Source of the DNA: Tolypothrix sp. FACHB-123
Lineage (GTDB): Bacteria; Cyanobacteriota; Cyanobacteriia; Cyanobacteriales; Nostocaceae
DNA length: 64,000 bases
Assembly: GCF_014697075.1 (NCBI RefSeq)
Contig: NZ_JACJRE010000008.1
Coordinates: 62,001-126,000, forward strand
Direction: 5' to 3'
Below are positions 44,410-53,207 of this stretch, in pieces (the stretch's first letter is position 1; each line of letters opens with the position of its first letter). The notes under the pieces are model-generated. The model worked only from the letters and a program-made list of their open reading frames with translations. It was not told the DNA's origin and searched no databases. The translations under genes and the position numbers were made by a program.

Positions 44410-44447
44410 GCTGAACTGAGTAAGTATTAGCATAACTTGGAGCTTGT

Positions 44448-44496
44448 AGATTTAGGATAAGAAAAACTGAATCCTAGCGAGTTAGATCCTAAATCT
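44448..44496. other. Long-loop inverted repeat after the pentapeptide gene
   Basis: AGATTTAGGAT (44448-44458) and ATCCTAAATCT (44486-44496) are perfect 11-bp arms with a 27-base loop, 40 bases after the stop. It may be a 3' mRNA structure or weak terminator. Confidence 0.55.
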
Positions 44497-45139
44497 CTCT
44501 CCAAAAATTACAAAGATATTCTCAGCAATTTTGTCGTTGATATGTAGACATTAAATTTTTCTGGGAAAGGGAAAATAGGTAGGAGTCTATTAACGACAGG
44601 AAATAAAGCCAAACTGAATTTTTATGCGATCGCCCAATCTACATAGCTGCGATACCATAAAAATATTTTTCTGTCTAGTCTACTTCAACACATAAAAACT
44701 TTTATTACGTATTAATATCACTAGCAATGGGTTAATTGACGAACACGGCTTAAGATAGCTTTAATATCCGGCTCAATCGGGTTTTAGCCTTGTATAAATA
44801 AGAAGTGGACTGACTTTTGCGTAATTTGTACTTCTAATTAAGTACGATAATGGGCAACTGACATGACATGGGATAATAGCAACCTGAGGATTCCAGTTGA
44901 TTTAAAAACAGAACTCAGAAAGCTGACTTTTATAGTTCCTGCTGCCATCTGACTTCTATCCTCCTACTTAATTGCTACCTTGTAGTTGATCGAGTAGTGG
45001 TTAAAGGACAATTATGGTGATAGGACACTAAAACCATTTTGAACCCAAACTCAGTTGTAACGATGCTCTCGAGCATCACCTAATCAACACCCTTGAGGTT
45101 GTAATTGTCCAGATTAGAGAAACTCAACTGTTACAATTT
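44497..45139. other. Long leader region of the CAAD gene
   Basis: No convincing gene; a 29-codon frame at 44863-44952 lacks support. GTACTT/AAGTAC pairs near 44828-44845. The last 140 bases carry a structured element described separately. Confidence 0.5.
45006..45110 (+). promoter_or_regulatory. Candidate structured leader upstream of the CAAD gene
   Basis: GGACAATTA (45006-45014) and TAATTGTCC (45102-45110) can pair over nine bases and enclose a GATGCTC-TC-GAGCATC hairpin (45062-45077). GGTGAT (45016-45021) can alternatively pair with ATCACC (45075-45080). Mutually exclusive stems 30 bases before a gene suggest a cis-acting RNA switch or an operator region. This is inference from pairing only. 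Confidence 0.45.
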
Positions 45140-45586
45140 ATGGAAGCGAAAATGCAAGAACCGGAATTCACAGAAACCAAGTCTTCAGAGACCACGATGA
45201 CAGACATCAACAATCAAAGCGGAACCATCACTAAACTCCAGCCACCCGTGCAGTCTCAAGAGCAATGGCTAAAATATGGAGAACAAATCTCTAGCTTTTT
45301 AGGGACGCTACCCGAATATCTCGGAAACTTCTTTAATCAATACAAGCAGCCCCTAGTTTCCGTCGGGTTAATCGTCGGATCAATTGTCGCTGTTAAGGTA
45401 TTATTGGCAATCTTAGATTCCCTTAACGACATCCCCTTAGTAGCACCTACCTTTGAATTAATTGGTATCGGTTACTCCGCTTGGTTTGTTTATCGCTATC
45501 TACTCAAAGCTTCTACCAGGAAAGAGCTAACCAACGAAATTACCACACTCAAATCACAAGTTGTTGGTAAAAACTCTCCAGAGTAA
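45140..45586 (+). CDS. CAAD-domain (CURT1-like) membrane protein
   Basis: A 148-residue thylakoid-type protein. A polar N-terminal 50 residues is followed by the CAAD domain. An amphipathic helix (EQISSFLGTLPEYLGNFFNQYKQPL) precedes two membrane helices (VSVGLIVGSIVAVKVLLAIL and APTFELIGIGYSAWFVYRYLL), then a helical tail. CAAD domains occur in cyanobacterial aminoacyl-tRNA synthetases, and stand-alone forms are related to the thylakoid-curving CURT1 proteins. A second in-frame ATG at 45152, with GGAAG upstream, may be the true start. A TACAAT box at 45132-45137 supports that reading. Confidence 0.88.
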   Translation: MEAKMQEPEFTETKSSETTMTDINNQSGTITKLQPPVQSQEQWLKYGEQISSFLGTLPEYLGNFFNQYKQPLVSVGLIVGSIVAVKVLLAILDSLNDIPLVAPTFELIGIGYSAWFVYRYLLKASTRKELTNEITTLKSQVVGKNSPE

Positions 45587-45779
45587 TGTATTGCTGAATA
45601 CAGTTTTCCTGCCTCATGTGCATCCTCTGTGCTGCTGTTAGGAAGGAATATCCGTAAAACTGTTCGCGATAAATTTTAATTAATTGTAGCCGCTACCAAT
45701 CAAGGTGCGGCTACACATTTAAGAATCCCGGAATTCCCCAACAAATAAGCGCAGCGAAAATTGTGCAGTCGGGGGATTT

Positions 45780-46829
45780 TCACTTAGGTAAGCGGACAAT
45801 GTGTTTTGAGGGAATTGTTTCCAATCGCCCCCTATAAACTAAAGCTTGATGAACCATCGCCGCTACCTCAGCCCTCGTAGCTTCTTTATTGGGGGCAAAA
45901 ACTTCTAAATTAGGATAACTAACAACCAAACCATTAGCTGTCGCAGAAGCTATTTTATCAGTCGCATATTGAGGAATATCTTGAGCATCTTTGTATATTT
46001 TTAACACCTGCTCTGGTGATGTCGGAGTTTTAAGATTCAACCCGCTAACCAAAGCTACTAGCACTTGTACGCGAGAAATCTTTTGTTCCGGTTGAAAAGT
46101 TTGGTTGGGGTAACCTTTCAAAAATCCTGTATTAATAGCTTGGTTAATTGCGGAATTTGCCCAGAATTTATCTTGAATATCCTTAAATTTGGGCGTATTT
46201 TGAGCAGGCCGATCTTCAAAAGCTTGTTGCAAAATCGCCGCAAATTCCGCACGGGTTACAGGCTGATTAGGTCTAAAAGAGTAATCTGGAAACCCCTTAA
46301 TCATAGCGCGGGAAGAAAGAACATTAATAAACTGCCGACCCCAGAAATCTTCAGTTACATCATTAAATGCGATCGGTGGTGGGATAGTTGACTTTTTCTT
46401 CGCGGGAGTTACCAAAGAGAATGGTTGCGCAAAGGGTTTGCTGGAAGACAAAGGTGCTTGTACTGGAGGGGAAGTAGTAGGAATAATAGGAGTTACTGGT
46501 AAGACTGAAGTAGAAGGTAGCTGGTCAATATCCCGTGGAACAGTGGTAGGTTGAACAATAGATGTAGCTAAAGGTGAGGGTACAGTCTCGGTATTGGGCT
46601 GCACTTGGGGAACAGGAGAAGGTAACTGTTGATTTTGCTGAATATTAGGCGACTGAGTTGGAGATAAAGATAGTATCCCGTTGAAATTCCAGTCTGAATT
46701 CTTACGAGACAGTGACCAAAATAAAATTACCCCAATCGTGCTGAAAGCAACCAGAACAGCGATAAAATCATCAAAGCCAAGGGCATTTTTTGAAGATGAC
46801 TCAGGATCGGTAGGCGGTGTATTTGTCAT
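45780..46829 (-). CDS. Membrane-anchored SLH-domain protein
   Basis: A 349-residue envelope protein. It has one membrane helix near residues 20-42 and a Pro/Ser/Gln-rich linker to about residue 155. Three S-layer homology motifs follow (about 160-340): AFNDVTEDFWGRQFINVLSSRAMIKGFPDYSFRPNQPVTRAEFAAIL, FKDIQDKFWANSAINQAIN, and a third ending RAEVAAMVHQALV. The SLH part should bind wall-linked polysaccharide while the anchor holds the membrane, bridging the two. It is similar in SLH sequence to the large protein at 28724. Confidence 0.9.
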   Translation of the reverse strand: MTNTPPTDPESSSKNALGFDDFIAVLVAFSTIGVILFWSLSRKNSDWNFNGILSLSPTQSPNIQQNQQLPSPVPQVQPNTETVPSPLATSIVQPTTVPRDIDQLPSTSVLPVTPIIPTTSPPVQAPLSSSKPFAQPFSLVTPAKKKSTIPPPIAFNDVTEDFWGRQFINVLSSRAMIKGFPDYSFRPNQPVTRAEFAAILQQAFEDRPAQNTPKFKDIQDKFWANSAINQAINTGFLKGYPNQTFQPEQKISRVQVLVALVSGLNLKTPTSPEQVLKIYKDAQDIPQYATDKIASATANGLVVSYPNLEVFAPNKEATRAEVAAMVHQALVYRGRLETIPSKHIVRLPK

Positions 46830-47168
46830 CGTAGTACCCTACTAGGGAAAAATCAGTATCTTAAATATATTGAACACTCAAATATTAATACCCAAATTAG
46901 TTTTCCGGATCTTTTTGGCTGTATAACCTGCATAAAATGTTACATCACCACCAATAAAATAGATCCCCTTATCTTGTATACTCCCCCAACCGCTACCTTA
47001 TGTAAGGCTATAGTGTAGACATCGCTACTCTGTGACACACCAGTTGCTACAACGCAGGTTCCTGGTGTAACTTCATGGCTCCTCTATGTCCTCTGCGGTG
47101 CAAAAAAAGATTGTTTCCAACACAGAGGGTACAAAGAATGAAAACTATGTATGGCTTTGAACTATCCT
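46830..47168. other. Intergenic region with dispersed repeats
   Basis: Contains a GTAAGGCTATAGTGTAGACATCGC-like repeat near 46999-47024 and a partial copy of the 28591 palindromic unit (CCAGTTGCTACAACGCAGG) near 47041. No gene. Confidence 0.6.
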
Positions 47169-47714
47169 CTATTTCAAATCCAGTAATCCTTCTTCCTTCA
47201 ACTTAGGATTAAAGCGAATTTGTGTTTGGCAACCACGAGTTTCTAAAACAGCTAAAATATCAGCTTCAACTCGCCGTGCTACATTTTTGAGAATTTTCAT
47301 TTGTGCCACTTCATCATTGAGTGGATTTTGATATTTTTCCTGCTCTTCAGGCGTCATTATCACTTTAACATTGATGGGATTTGTCCATTCTCCTTTGCTA
47401 TCTCCATTACCTAAGGGTAAACTGCCATTTTCTTTAATCCAAGCCTGCTCGATACTTTCTAAAATCGTGCGGTTTGGTTTTTCAATAGTTTGAATTTTTA
47501 TCCAATAGCATTTTTGTGTTTGACGTACTAAATGCTGTTTCAGACTCAGATAAACATCGCGAGAATAACCTACAAACTGCAATACTTTTTCTCGGTCAAA
47601 GATGGCATAAACGCCAATTTTACCCTGAAATTGTTCAGGTAATTGACCATTTTCATCAATGTAGGGAACATATACCAGCGTTTCTAATACAGGAATATTT
47701 GTCTCATTGCTCAT
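47169..47714 (-). CDS. GIY-YIG nuclease-family protein
   Basis: A 181-residue protein with a GIY-YIG-like module at about residues 30-105: GKIGVYAIFD at the GIY position and LQFVGYSRDVYLSLKQHL at the YIG position, plus a Glu (ESIEQAW) that could be the metal ligand. The C-terminal 75 residues form a charged helical extension. Family members are nucleases in repair, restriction or homing, but this form stands alone and may be a housekeeping cyanobacterial variant. No function is assigned. Confidence 0.8.
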   Translation of the reverse strand: MSNETNIPVLETLVYVPYIDENGQLPEQFQGKIGVYAIFDREKVLQFVGYSRDVYLSLKQHLVRQTQKCYWIKIQTIEKPNRTILESIEQAWIKENGSLPLGNGDSKGEWTNPINVKVIMTPEEQEKYQNPLNDEVAQMKILKNVARRVEADILAVLETRGCQTQIRFNPKLKEEGLLDLK

Positions 47715-47920
47715 AACTTAAATTAGTAATTTAATCAACTGATAACAATCGAATATGAAGATACATAAAATTTATCCTACTCAGTCACGATGGGTTTGTT
47801 TAGTTTCCAGCTTCCAGCCTGAGAGTGTTAATGTGCAACCTCACATACAATTGCTAATAAAATCAGCTTATGAGATTTTGCGACTTCTCCAACAGTCTCC
47901 ACACAGATAAAATATAAAAT

Positions 47921-47960
47921 AAATAAAAAAGCGGCTCTAGCTTTTGCTAAAGCACGCTTT
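47921..47960 (-). terminator. Terminator of the cellulose operon
   Basis: AAAGCG (47928-47933) pairs with CGCTTT (47955-47960), the stem continues through GCT/TAGC pairs, and the loop is TTTT. On the minus strand a run of T follows. It lies 44 bases beyond the bcsA stop. Confidence 0.8.
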
Positions 47961-48003
47961 GTACTAATTATTCGCCAAAATTTTTGTAGTTTAGTAATTG
48001 AAA

Positions 48004-50619
48004 CTACAAGACTTGTAAAAGTTGTTTAATTTTAGTATCTTGGCGCTGCTTAAATTTATCAGGGAAATTCAACTCGATCGCAATTTTACCGTTGGGTTGT
48101 TCTTCTACCGAAGTAATTTCCGCCACAAATCGACTAGATGAAGGCTCATCCCCATCTCGATTCAATAGCAAGCCCACCAAAGGCTTGACCGTGCGCATGG
48201 TATGCCAATCATGCTCTCGTAGCGTTCTGCTAGAGGATACAGCTTTTGTATCTTCTAATTCCAAGCGTAAACCTGTTACCCCTAATTCCGTGGCGACTCC
48301 AGAGAAAAAGTGACCATCCCAATAAAGTTGACCGATAGTTTGTACTTGTTTGCGTACCTTTTTGCGACTGGGTTGTTTGATATCCCGTAAAGAACGCCGC
48401 AAACTAGTCGCCAAAAATCCAAAGGAAGCCATTGGCCGATCTATATATTGGCGTTTTTGGGAATACCATTCTCGGACATCCGAGTACAACACCAAAGTCA
48501 AAGTATCCAGTTGAGCCGGAGTAGTATTGATAAAATCAACTGCTAAATGGGTTTCTGTATCGTTATACGGAGAAATCCGGATAATCCTGGCTGTGAGGGT
48601 AGCACTAGCACTAAAGTCGCCCATCACCTCAATTTCGACTTCATCGGCTAAATTCGGCCAAGATTCCAAAGAAATTAACGCCCCAGTTTCGGAAATATTG
48701 ATTGTTTCCCCCATTACTACTTGGTCGTTACTAGAAATAACCACATTTAGGCGTCGCTGTAACCTGTGTGCAGAACGGATTTGTGGTTGTTCAAAGCCTA
48801 CTAACAAAGCAGCTACTAATAAAATCAGGTTTAAAATAGACCACATGGTATTGACTAGCACAGCTTGCCAATCTTCAGGCCGTAGTAGTAGCCAATAGGG
48901 GATAGCCAGCAAGGAAGCAACTACTACTACCATCACCAAAAACAGAGCGCGCATTGATTGCCAGTCAAAGGTACGTTTGTTAACAGACACACCTTTATCC
49001 GTGACGTTAAACGACCCCATCTTAGGATTAATTAGCGCCAACATAGTTACCCACCCAGCCTGGAAAGCCATTGCAAATTCAAAAATTTCATTCCAGAACG
49101 AGAAGCGGACTTGTTTGTAGATGATGTAATTGGCTGACAGGGAGAGAAGTATATGAGGGATAGCGTAAGCTAAAGTTTCTAAACCTAAACCTTGGACGGA
49201 GTTAATGCCAAATAATAAAAATAGAGTAGGTGCGATCGCATATATTATTCGAGGATATCCATATAAAAAGTGCGAAGTGGCGCTGAAATAACAAATCCTT
49301 TGGGCTAATGTTAACTTCAGTTTGGGGTTAAATAAGGGGTTTTCCAACCGCAATATCTGTGCCATTCCCCGGGCCCAACGTACTTGTTGTCCCACATAAG
49401 AAGAAAAGGTTTCTGGTGCTAAACCAGCCACCATAATTTTATCGTAGTAAACTGACTTGTAACCCAGTGAATGCAACCGCAAAGCAGTATGACAGTCTTC
49501 TGTCACCGTTTCTACAGCAATTCCCCCAACTTCTAAAACATGGGTTTTCCGCATCAATGCTGCTGAACCGCAAAAGAAGGCAGCATTCCAAAAATCATTA
49601 CCTTTTTGCAGTACTTTATAAAACAGTTCATTACCCACCGGAATTTTACCATCGGTGAGCAAATTCCGTTCAAAGGGGTCGGGATTATAGAACCAGTGAG
49701 GCGTTTGCACAAAGGAGACTTTCGGGTCATAAAAGAAGCCTGTGGTGTGCAGTAGAAATTGGCGTGATGGAATGTGGTCACAGTCCAAAATCAGCACCAA
49801 ATCCCCATCAGTTTTGTGAAACGCAGTGTTAATATTACCAGCCTTAGCATGTTCGTTATTATTCCGCGTCATGTGGATGCAGCCGAGTTCTTGGCACATT
49901 TTCCTGATTTGTTCTCGTCTGGCGCGGAACTTTTCCCGACGCAGATCGCCTTCTGAATATCTTTCCGGACGACCATCATCAAGAATATAAACTTTCTTTT
50001 TCCCAGGAGCATAGTCACAAGCCAAGGCTGCTAACGCCGTCTTGCGGACAATTTCCACATCTTCGTTGTAAGTCGGAATGTAGATATCAACGCTAAACCA
50101 TTCAGCTTCTGGGATATTAGATAAATTAACAGGTTGACGTTCTTTAATTTTCAGTGTTTGAAAATATGCCAATACCAAGGTCAAAATCGCATAAAGTTCC
50201 GCCGCCAATAGCAGCAAACAAGCAATACTATTTATCCAACCATCAAAATTAAGCGTATAGCTGACACGGTAGTATAAATAACGCAGTGTTGTCACCAAAC
50301 TCAGCCAGATCATAAATAAATGATAATACTGGCTGATTTCTGGAGAAGATTCTTCATTTTCTGCTTGGACAACTAACTGACCAAGTAATATTAAAAAGAC
50401 AGCAACTGCACCTTGCTGCCAAACTTGTATCGGCGTAATAACTAACGGTACGGAAACTATCAATAGCAGTAGCGCCAGCCACTTTAACTGTTTGAGACCG
50501 ACTTGCTCTAGATGACGATCAAAGAATCTGGGGGTAAGGTCAATCAGCCAGTTACCCAATTTAGGGCGCTGGCGATCGCCTGGTTTACGGGGTGGTCTAT
50601 AAGAAGAAGAAGAAGACAT
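48004..50619 (-). CDS. bcsA: Cellulose synthase catalytic subunit with PilZ domain
   Basis: Polymerises UDP-glucose into cellulose and extrudes it through its membrane channel. The 871-residue protein has membrane helices at about 45-155, then a GT2 domain with DDG (214-216), DCD (279-281), TED (373-375) and QQVRW (411-415). More helices follow, with FNVTDKG near 537. The C-terminal PilZ domain has RLQRR (619-623) and NISETG (641-646), the c-di-GMP-binding motifs, so synthesis should be c-di-GMP-dependent. It is the last gene of the operon, 93 bases after bcsB. Confidence 0.97.
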   Translation of the reverse strand: MSSSSSYRPPRKPGDRQRPKLGNWLIDLTPRFFDRHLEQVGLKQLKWLALLLLIVSVPLVITPIQVWQQGAVAVFLILLGQLVVQAENEESSPEISQYYHLFMIWLSLVTTLRYLYYRVSYTLNFDGWINSIACLLLLAAELYAILTLVLAYFQTLKIKERQPVNLSNIPEAEWFSVDIYIPTYNEDVEIVRKTALAALACDYAPGKKKVYILDDGRPERYSEGDLRREKFRARREQIRKMCQELGCIHMTRNNNEHAKAGNINTAFHKTDGDLVLILDCDHIPSRQFLLHTTGFFYDPKVSFVQTPHWFYNPDPFERNLLTDGKIPVGNELFYKVLQKGNDFWNAAFFCGSAALMRKTHVLEVGGIAVETVTEDCHTALRLHSLGYKSVYYDKIMVAGLAPETFSSYVGQQVRWARGMAQILRLENPLFNPKLKLTLAQRICYFSATSHFLYGYPRIIYAIAPTLFLLFGINSVQGLGLETLAYAIPHILLSLSANYIIYKQVRFSFWNEIFEFAMAFQAGWVTMLALINPKMGSFNVTDKGVSVNKRTFDWQSMRALFLVMVVVVASLLAIPYWLLLRPEDWQAVLVNTMWSILNLILLVAALLVGFEQPQIRSAHRLQRRLNVVISSNDQVVMGETINISETGALISLESWPNLADEVEIEVMGDFSASATLTARIIRISPYNDTETHLAVDFINTTPAQLDTLTLVLYSDVREWYSQKRQYIDRPMASFGFLATSLRRSLRDIKQPSRKKVRKQVQTIGQLYWDGHFFSGVATELGVTGLRLELEDTKAVSSSRTLREHDWHTMRTVKPLVGLLLNRDGDEPSSSRFVAEITSVEEQPNGKIAIELNFPDKFKQRQDTKIKQLLQVL

Positions 50620-50668
50620 TATTTAATGTTAAATTTTGGATGTGAGATTTAAGAGAGCATTTGTCATT

Positions 50669-50702
50669 GCACGCAGGAAATTTTTAGTTTTTCCTGCGTG
50701 CA
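50669..50702 (-). other. Strong hairpin between bcsB and bcsA
   Basis: GCACGCAGGAAA (50669-50680) and TTTCCTGCGTGC (50690-50701) form a perfect 12-bp stem with a 9-base loop, inside the 93-bp gap. There is no T tract after it in the direction of transcription, so it is more likely an mRNA-stabilising or processing stem than a terminator. Confidence 0.8.
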
Positions 50703-50712
50703 TTGGGATTTT

Positions 50713-53070
50713 TTATTTCTTTTCCGAATTAGCTAGCCGCTTGATATACAACTGAGAAATGCCGTAAAACAGCACCGATAAACCCACAATTCCTAGAGGT
50801 AGTAATAGCCAATTTTCTTGGATGAGTCGCGACACCTTACTTAAGAGCGTGGTCTTTTCGATGCGATTCACCTTTGGCGCGCTTTGGAAAAAATCTAGCT
50901 GGTAAGCATCAGCATCATAGGGATTGGGGTCTTTTTGATCGCTGCTAATCAGCACCGTGTCTTTTTTGAGTTGGAAGAACCACGGATCTTGATTGAAAAC
51001 TTGACGCACTCTTTCTAAACCAGTATCCGATTGAGCTGTCAAAGCCAGAAGCACGCGCTCTTTATTCCAAGGGGAAATAATTTGCTTAATCATCCCTTGG
51101 GCGTCCTGTGGAGTTTGCACCGTTGCTTGGGCGGATAAGCGAGAAAATGCTTGACTCAAATTCAAGCCACCAGATTGAAATACATCAGGAAGGGGAAACT
51201 TTTCTCTAGTACCAATTCCCACTAAATTGTTATTTTTGCGGACTGTTTCTGGTAATGAATCTGGAGTATAAACATCTAATTTGACCGTATCTGCTTGGCT
51301 GAGTCTTCCTAAGCGTTCGCTCAAAGCTAGCAAAGTTAACACATCTGTAGCTGTGGGGTTTTGGGGTAGAACGATCGCGGTGTTCGATAAATCTTGAGGT
51401 GCAGCCAATGGATAACCAAATTTCAACAGATTCAAATCTGGTAAATCTGCGGAGATTTCTCGTCGCAAGTCAAAACTAGTATCCGAATGCACCGTCCCTG
51501 TGAGTTGTTGATCTGGTGGTTGGAGACAGTTTTGTTGATCAAATGGTTCTCGCGAATTCATCCGGAAAAACACTTGCAGTCGAGAGTTAGGCTTAACCAG
51601 GTTTTCTGGTAAATTAACTTTCAGGTTTTTGCGATTTGCACCAGATTCCGAATCTAGACGCGCACCACCGATGAATACCCCATCTAGCAGTACTTCTATG
51701 GCTGAGGTTCTGGGGTTCATTTGCGGCCCATAGCTATAAACCAAGTTCATGGAACTACCGCGCAGAAAGCGATCGTCAGGTAAAGCCCGAAAATCAATAT
51801 CAATTGCTGGCGCAGCTGCACCACGTACAGTCACATCAGTAAAAGGTTGACCGTTTACCTGGGTTTTAATCTCGCTCAGTTGGAATGTATTCTTCTCTGG
51901 TAAATAACGCGGCCATTGGCGGGTTCCAGGTGTGGCTGTATCCTGAAGTTTATCAACTAAAATTACCTGACCTGTACCCATTTTCCGCACGTCAGGCTGT
52001 GTGAGAAACTGCACTGCTTTCGCTACAGCTTTACTGCTATTGCCAGTAGCAATTAATACGGGAGCGTTACTCTTCTCAGTGCGGGTAATCAGCAATACAC
52101 CTGTATCTTCAGGTATGGGATTATTATCGCGATCAAGAATTTGAGAGCTAACAACTTTCAAAGGTAAATTCTTCCAACTAGCCAGAGCGGGTTGTTCGCT
52201 AGGAGTCCCAATAATGACTAAGCGTTGGTTTGGCTTGACATCTGATACATCTGATACCAAGCTTGTCTGTATGGGGCGAAAATCCGCAGTTCTCCCTAGG
52301 GATGCTTGTAAGCGAGCTGCTGGAGTCAGCCAAGTTTGACTCACTTGGCTAGGTTGCAGGTAAACAATTTGGTTGGTATCTAAGCCCAGTTCATCAAATA
52401 CAGGATAGGGATAGCGACTAAAGTTGAGGGGAATTGGCTGCTGTTGAAAGTTAAAAATTAATTTAGAATCGGGCAGAATTTCTGTCCACAAATCTGCACT
52501 ATTGGGATTGCTACATTCTAGAGAGTTGCTCTGCTGAGCAACAATTGTTAATTCGTTATAGTCCTGAACTAACTTCGACGGTATATTTAACAACACTTGA
52601 CCGATTTGCGACTGTTTGCGGTTAAGTGGCACGCTACCTACACTCGTACCGTTGAGTAGCACTGTCAAATTAGAGCGGCTTGCATATAAAGCTGGAGAAT
52701 GCTGGAAGCGGATTAAGGCTTTTACATTTCCTCGATCTAATTTCCAATTACGGGGACGGGTAAAAGCGAGGCGACCTTCAGAATAAACTCCTCGTAAACG
52801 CATCCGGTTACCAACAACTGGACTGCGATTAAATTCTAGGTTGTAAGTGATGAGATTTTTGGCATCAGTTGCTTCGGATAAAGAGTTGGCTGGTGACTTT
52901 TGTGTACTCTTAGCCTCTGTATCTGCTTGCGCTAATAAAATAACTGGCTGCTGGTTGTTAGCTTTGCTCTGAGCATTAACCCTGGTTAATGCATCAGGAA
53001 ACAATAAACAGCAGGAAGTCGCAACGACTATTGTTGTGCCAGTGGGTAAAAGATGAAACAACTGCTTCAT
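50713..53070 (-). CDS. bcsB: Cellulose synthase regulatory subunit BcsB
   Basis: Periplasmic partner of BcsA that guides the emerging glucan. The 785-residue protein has a signal peptide (1-34), two repeated carbohydrate-binding/flavodoxin-like modules (for example RLRGVYSEGRLAFTRPRNWKLDRGNVKALIRFQHSP and the second RFLRGSSMNLVYSYGPQMNPRTSAIEVLLDG), and one C-terminal membrane helix (LLPLGIVGLSVLFYGISQLYI) with a basic tail that packs against BcsA. It is in operon order before bcsA. Confidence 0.95.
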   Translation of the reverse strand: MKQLFHLLPTGTTIVVATSCCLLFPDALTRVNAQSKANNQQPVILLAQADTEAKSTQKSPANSLSEATDAKNLITYNLEFNRSPVVGNRMRLRGVYSEGRLAFTRPRNWKLDRGNVKALIRFQHSPALYASRSNLTVLLNGTSVGSVPLNRKQSQIGQVLLNIPSKLVQDYNELTIVAQQSNSLECSNPNSADLWTEILPDSKLIFNFQQQPIPLNFSRYPYPVFDELGLDTNQIVYLQPSQVSQTWLTPAARLQASLGRTADFRPIQTSLVSDVSDVKPNQRLVIIGTPSEQPALASWKNLPLKVVSSQILDRDNNPIPEDTGVLLITRTEKSNAPVLIATGNSSKAVAKAVQFLTQPDVRKMGTGQVILVDKLQDTATPGTRQWPRYLPEKNTFQLSEIKTQVNGQPFTDVTVRGAAAPAIDIDFRALPDDRFLRGSSMNLVYSYGPQMNPRTSAIEVLLDGVFIGGARLDSESGANRKNLKVNLPENLVKPNSRLQVFFRMNSREPFDQQNCLQPPDQQLTGTVHSDTSFDLRREISADLPDLNLLKFGYPLAAPQDLSNTAIVLPQNPTATDVLTLLALSERLGRLSQADTVKLDVYTPDSLPETVRKNNNLVGIGTREKFPLPDVFQSGGLNLSQAFSRLSAQATVQTPQDAQGMIKQIISPWNKERVLLALTAQSDTGLERVRQVFNQDPWFFQLKKDTVLISSDQKDPNPYDADAYQLDFFQSAPKVNRIEKTTLLSKVSRLIQENWLLLPLGIVGLSVLFYGISQLYIKRLANSEKK

Positions 53071-53207
53071 GGTATGCCGTAATGGTAGATTTTCTTAGTT
53101 TTTGTGTTTAATTAATTACTTATGAAACAATACGAGATAAGTTAGTATTTACATATGCGCGATCGCTTTCCACTCCTCTGTTTGATGGCTAAACTACAAA
53201 CTTGGTG

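Noticed and set aside
44863-44952. 29-codon frame before the CAAD gene
   Set aside because: No Shine-Dalgarno and no sequence character of a protein.
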